Shown here: piece by piece, positions 62,465 through 64,000 of the stretch
Numbering within the stretch: position 1 is the first letter of the stretch
Layout: the number at the start of each line of letters is the position of its first letter
From: Verrucomicrobiota bacterium
GTDB lineage: Bacteria; Verrucomicrobiota; Verrucomicrobiia; Methylacidiphilales; JBCCWR01
NCBI GenBank assembly: GCA_039192515.1
Contig: JBCCXA010000003.1
Coordinates: forward strand, 94,202 to 158,201
Direction of reading: 5' to 3'
Length of the DNA stretch: 64,000 nt
The notes under the pieces: generated by a model
What the model saw: the letters and a program-made list of their open reading frames with translations, nothing else
Database searches by the model: none
Told to the model about the DNA's origin: nothing
Translations under genes and position numbers: made by a program

Positions 62465-63829
62465 ATGGTCCACGCCTTCAAAGAAATAATCAGTCGATTG
62501 AATTGGAGATCTCTTGTGGTAGCCATGTTCTTTATTTTTTTATCAATTATTTTTAACAGTTCCCATCCAAACCGGTCATGCCTCATCTTTATATTCTTAT
62601 TTACCGCAAGCTCAATTATATGGGGTCTATTATGGCTAATTAGCACTCGACCTTCTCTTAAGCAAATCATACTCATCTCATGTTTATTACGTTTATGCTT
62701 TCTCCCAGTAGAGCCTATATGGGATGACGATGTTTTCCGGTTCCTCTGGGATGGATGGATGACACTACAGACAGGCACACCTTATGTTCATGTCCCTTTC
62801 AATTATTTTGGTGGAACAGGTATGCCAGCTGAAGTCGAAAACTGGCTCGACCAGATCAACTACCCTGAACTCCCCACCATTTACGCCCCTGGGATTCAAC
62901 TTTATTTTATGGTCTCAGCCTTATTACCCAGCTCTCTGATCACATGGAAATTGATCATTCTAGCTCATGATATCGCCACCATTGTGCTTCTAGCACGTCT
63001 CTCATGCAATAAAACAGCGTTACTCTATGCGAGCTGCCCTCTTCTCATTATTGAGGCAGCATGGCATGCTCACTTTGAAAGTATTGGAGCTTTTTGGTTT
63101 GTGCTTGCCATCTGGATACTCAAGCAAGAAAAAACCCCTCCACACAAACGAAATCTACTAGCCGCTACTGCACTGGCTTTGGCTTTATCGATCAAAATTT
63201 CCGCCATTCTCGTGCTGCCATTTTTTTTCAAAAGGCTTCCTTTCAAATATTTTTTTCTCATGCCCGCACTTGCCATCTTAACAGGACTACCTTTCATCAT
63301 ACCTACTATACATCAATTGCAACTCCCTCACGAATTAAGCTATGAAAACATTTCATATACCATGGGAAAGCTACAGTCATTTACTACTTTTGCTCGATCC
63401 TGGGAATTTAACTCAGCTTTCTATGCCATACTGAAAAACCTTATCGGGCAAACTTCAGCAAAAGTCGTGGGTCTTCTTTTATTTGGATCTGGAGCACTCT
63501 TCTTACTCGTAAAATCATATCAACAGAAACTTTTTCCTTCTCCAGGAGCCACCACTTGGGTTGCTGCTCTCACCTTGTTGTTTAGCCCTGTGATTAACCC
63601 ATGGTATGCCATTTGGCTGCTACCTTTAGCTACTCTTGATCCAAAAATTTGGCAATGGTTCCTGTTCACATTCTTACCTTTATCTTACATGCATGGACTT
63701 TTTCTACCAAACTCAAACCTCGATCCATTTCAGCACCCCATATGGTTAAGGCCTTTAGAGTTTGCTCTAATTCTAGTTCCCATGTTATTGTATCTAAAGT
63801 CTACTTTACAAACTGATAATAATGAATGA
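62465..63829 (+). CDS. GT-C polytopic glycosyltransferase-like protein
   Basis: A 454-residue membrane protein with about ten helices. The first periplasmic loop has PIWDDDVFRFLWDGWMTLQTG, the acidic-plus-RFLWDG pattern of GT-C mannosyltransferase-like enzymes that use polyprenyl-phosphate sugars. The acidic catalytic pair is in residues 87-89. The substrate is unknown; glycolipid or cell-envelope glycan is likely. It diverges from the small secreted gene and stands alone. Confidence 0.8.
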   Translation: MVHAFKEIISRLNWRSLVVAMFFIFLSIIFNSSHPNRSCLIFIFLFTASSIIWGLLWLISTRPSLKQIILISCLLRLCFLPVEPIWDDDVFRFLWDGWMTLQTGTPYVHVPFNYFGGTGMPAEVENWLDQINYPELPTIYAPGIQLYFMVSALLPSSLITWKLIILAHDIATIVLLARLSCNKTALLYASCPLLIIEAAWHAHFESIGAFWFVLAIWILKQEKTPPHKRNLLAATALALALSIKISAILVLPFFFKRLPFKYFFLMPALAILTGLPFIIPTIHQLQLPHELSYENISYTMGKLQSFTTFARSWEFNSAFYAILKNLIGQTSAKVVGLLLFGSGALFLLVKSYQQKLFPSPGATTWVAALTLLFSPVINPWYAIWLLPLATLDPKIWQWFLFTFLPLSYMHGLFLPNSNLDPFQHPIWLRPLEFALILVPMLLYLKSTLQTDNNE

Positions 63830-63867
63830 CGCCATAATAAACTTCCCGCGAGCTTACGTTCTGGGTA

Positions 63868-64000
63868 TTAGCCTAGTTCAAGCATAGCTTGTCCGCCGTC
63901 TTGATTGCCCTGTAGCTTGATGTATCGGCGAATGATCTCTTCATTTATCCCAACAGTAGAAACAAAATAACCTTCCGACCAAATTCCATCCGTGCCCCAA
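63868..64000 (-). mobile_element. tnpA: IS200/IS605-family TnpA transposase, 3' end of gene
   Basis: A frame open from the right edge to TAA at 63868-63870 encodes 43 residues of the TnpA C-terminus: WGTDGIWSEGYFVSTVG, then NEEIIRRYIKLQGNQ. The Tyr in RRYI is at the position of the HUH nucleophile, and WS.GYFVSTVG is typical of IS200 TnpA. The gene continues outside the window. The element's end should lie within the next few dozen bases left of 63868, but I could not fix a terminal hairpin. Confidence 0.8.

Noticed and set aside
1..64000. CRISPR arrays, tRNA and rRNA genes
   Set aside because: No regularly spaced direct repeats and no recognisable tRNA or rRNA sequence were seen in reading the gaps; a covariance-model search was not possible here.

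Overview
The window is about 64 kb of low-GC (roughly 40%) bacterial chromosome. It looks like a member of the PVC superphylum, most likely Verrucomicrobiota. The basis is a complete dcw (division and cell wall) cluster with a MurC-MurB fusion, a very divergent FtsZ, a MurE with the DNPR motif for meso-diaminopimelate, outer-membrane beta-barrel proteins, and verrucomicrobial-type pairings such as an ECF sigma factor overlapping its anti-sigma gene. CheX, a methyl-accepting chemotaxis receptor, a FlgM-like protein and sigma-28-like promoter motifs suggest a flagellated, chemotactic cell. This taxonomy is inferred from gene content, not from a marker-gene search. No rRNA, tRNA or CRISPR array was seen.

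Layout. 1-1354: 5' part of an ABC exporter gene (minus). 1785-4571: aconitase B. 4843-6912 (minus): a GbsR-type regulator, a membrane protein, a DCC-family thiol protein and a COQ7-like diiron protein, with a perfect 42-bp palindrome just upstream of the regulator. 7020-8871 (minus): two small unknown genes and an ECF sigma/anti-sigma pair. 9001-16470 (plus): a receiver/PP2C/HATPase protein with a STAS partner, a small secreted protein, a J-domain membrane protein, DAHP synthase, an NtrC-like regulator and a siroheme-decarboxylase-like double-Lrp protein. 16537-24348: a peptidoglycan amidase, an acyltransferase, response regulators (one with HDOD), a Wzz-like protein, a PagL-like lipid A deacylase, a YkvA-like protein, a VOC protein and a Fur-family regulator.

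24392-29332 (minus) is a signalling operon: CheX, REC-REC-STAS, a secreted protein, a TPR protein and an NtrC-like activator. 29545-32319 (plus) holds an HDOD gene, an unknown gene and a lipoprotein gene interrupted by an in-frame TGA that itself opens a 9-bp stem-loop. 32517 is FlgM-like. 32836-52255 (minus) is the dcw cluster in the order mraZ, small ORF, rsmH, ftsL, ftsI, murE, murF, mraY, murD, LysM protein, ftsW, murG, murC-murB, ftsQ, ftsA, ftsZ, namZ. Ahead of mraZ are a sigma-70-like promoter and TGGGN boxes at 10-bp spacing, consistent with MraZ autoregulation.

53279-62229 holds two outer-membrane barrels, a DUF255 thioredoxin-fold protein with an apparently frameshifted lipoprotein leader, a DUF547 protein, and a chemoreceptor co-translated with a repeat-containing exported protein. 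A GT-C glycosyltransferase follows. The window ends inside an IS200/IS605 TnpA gene.

Themes: peptidoglycan synthesis and turnover (dcw, NamZ, amidase), envelope proteins, and a dense set of phosphorelay and partner-switching regulators. The least explained items are the chemoreceptor plus repeat protein pair, the GbsR/diiron/DCC cassette with its palindrome, the TGA-interrupted lipoprotein, and a pair of diverged intergenic repeats.
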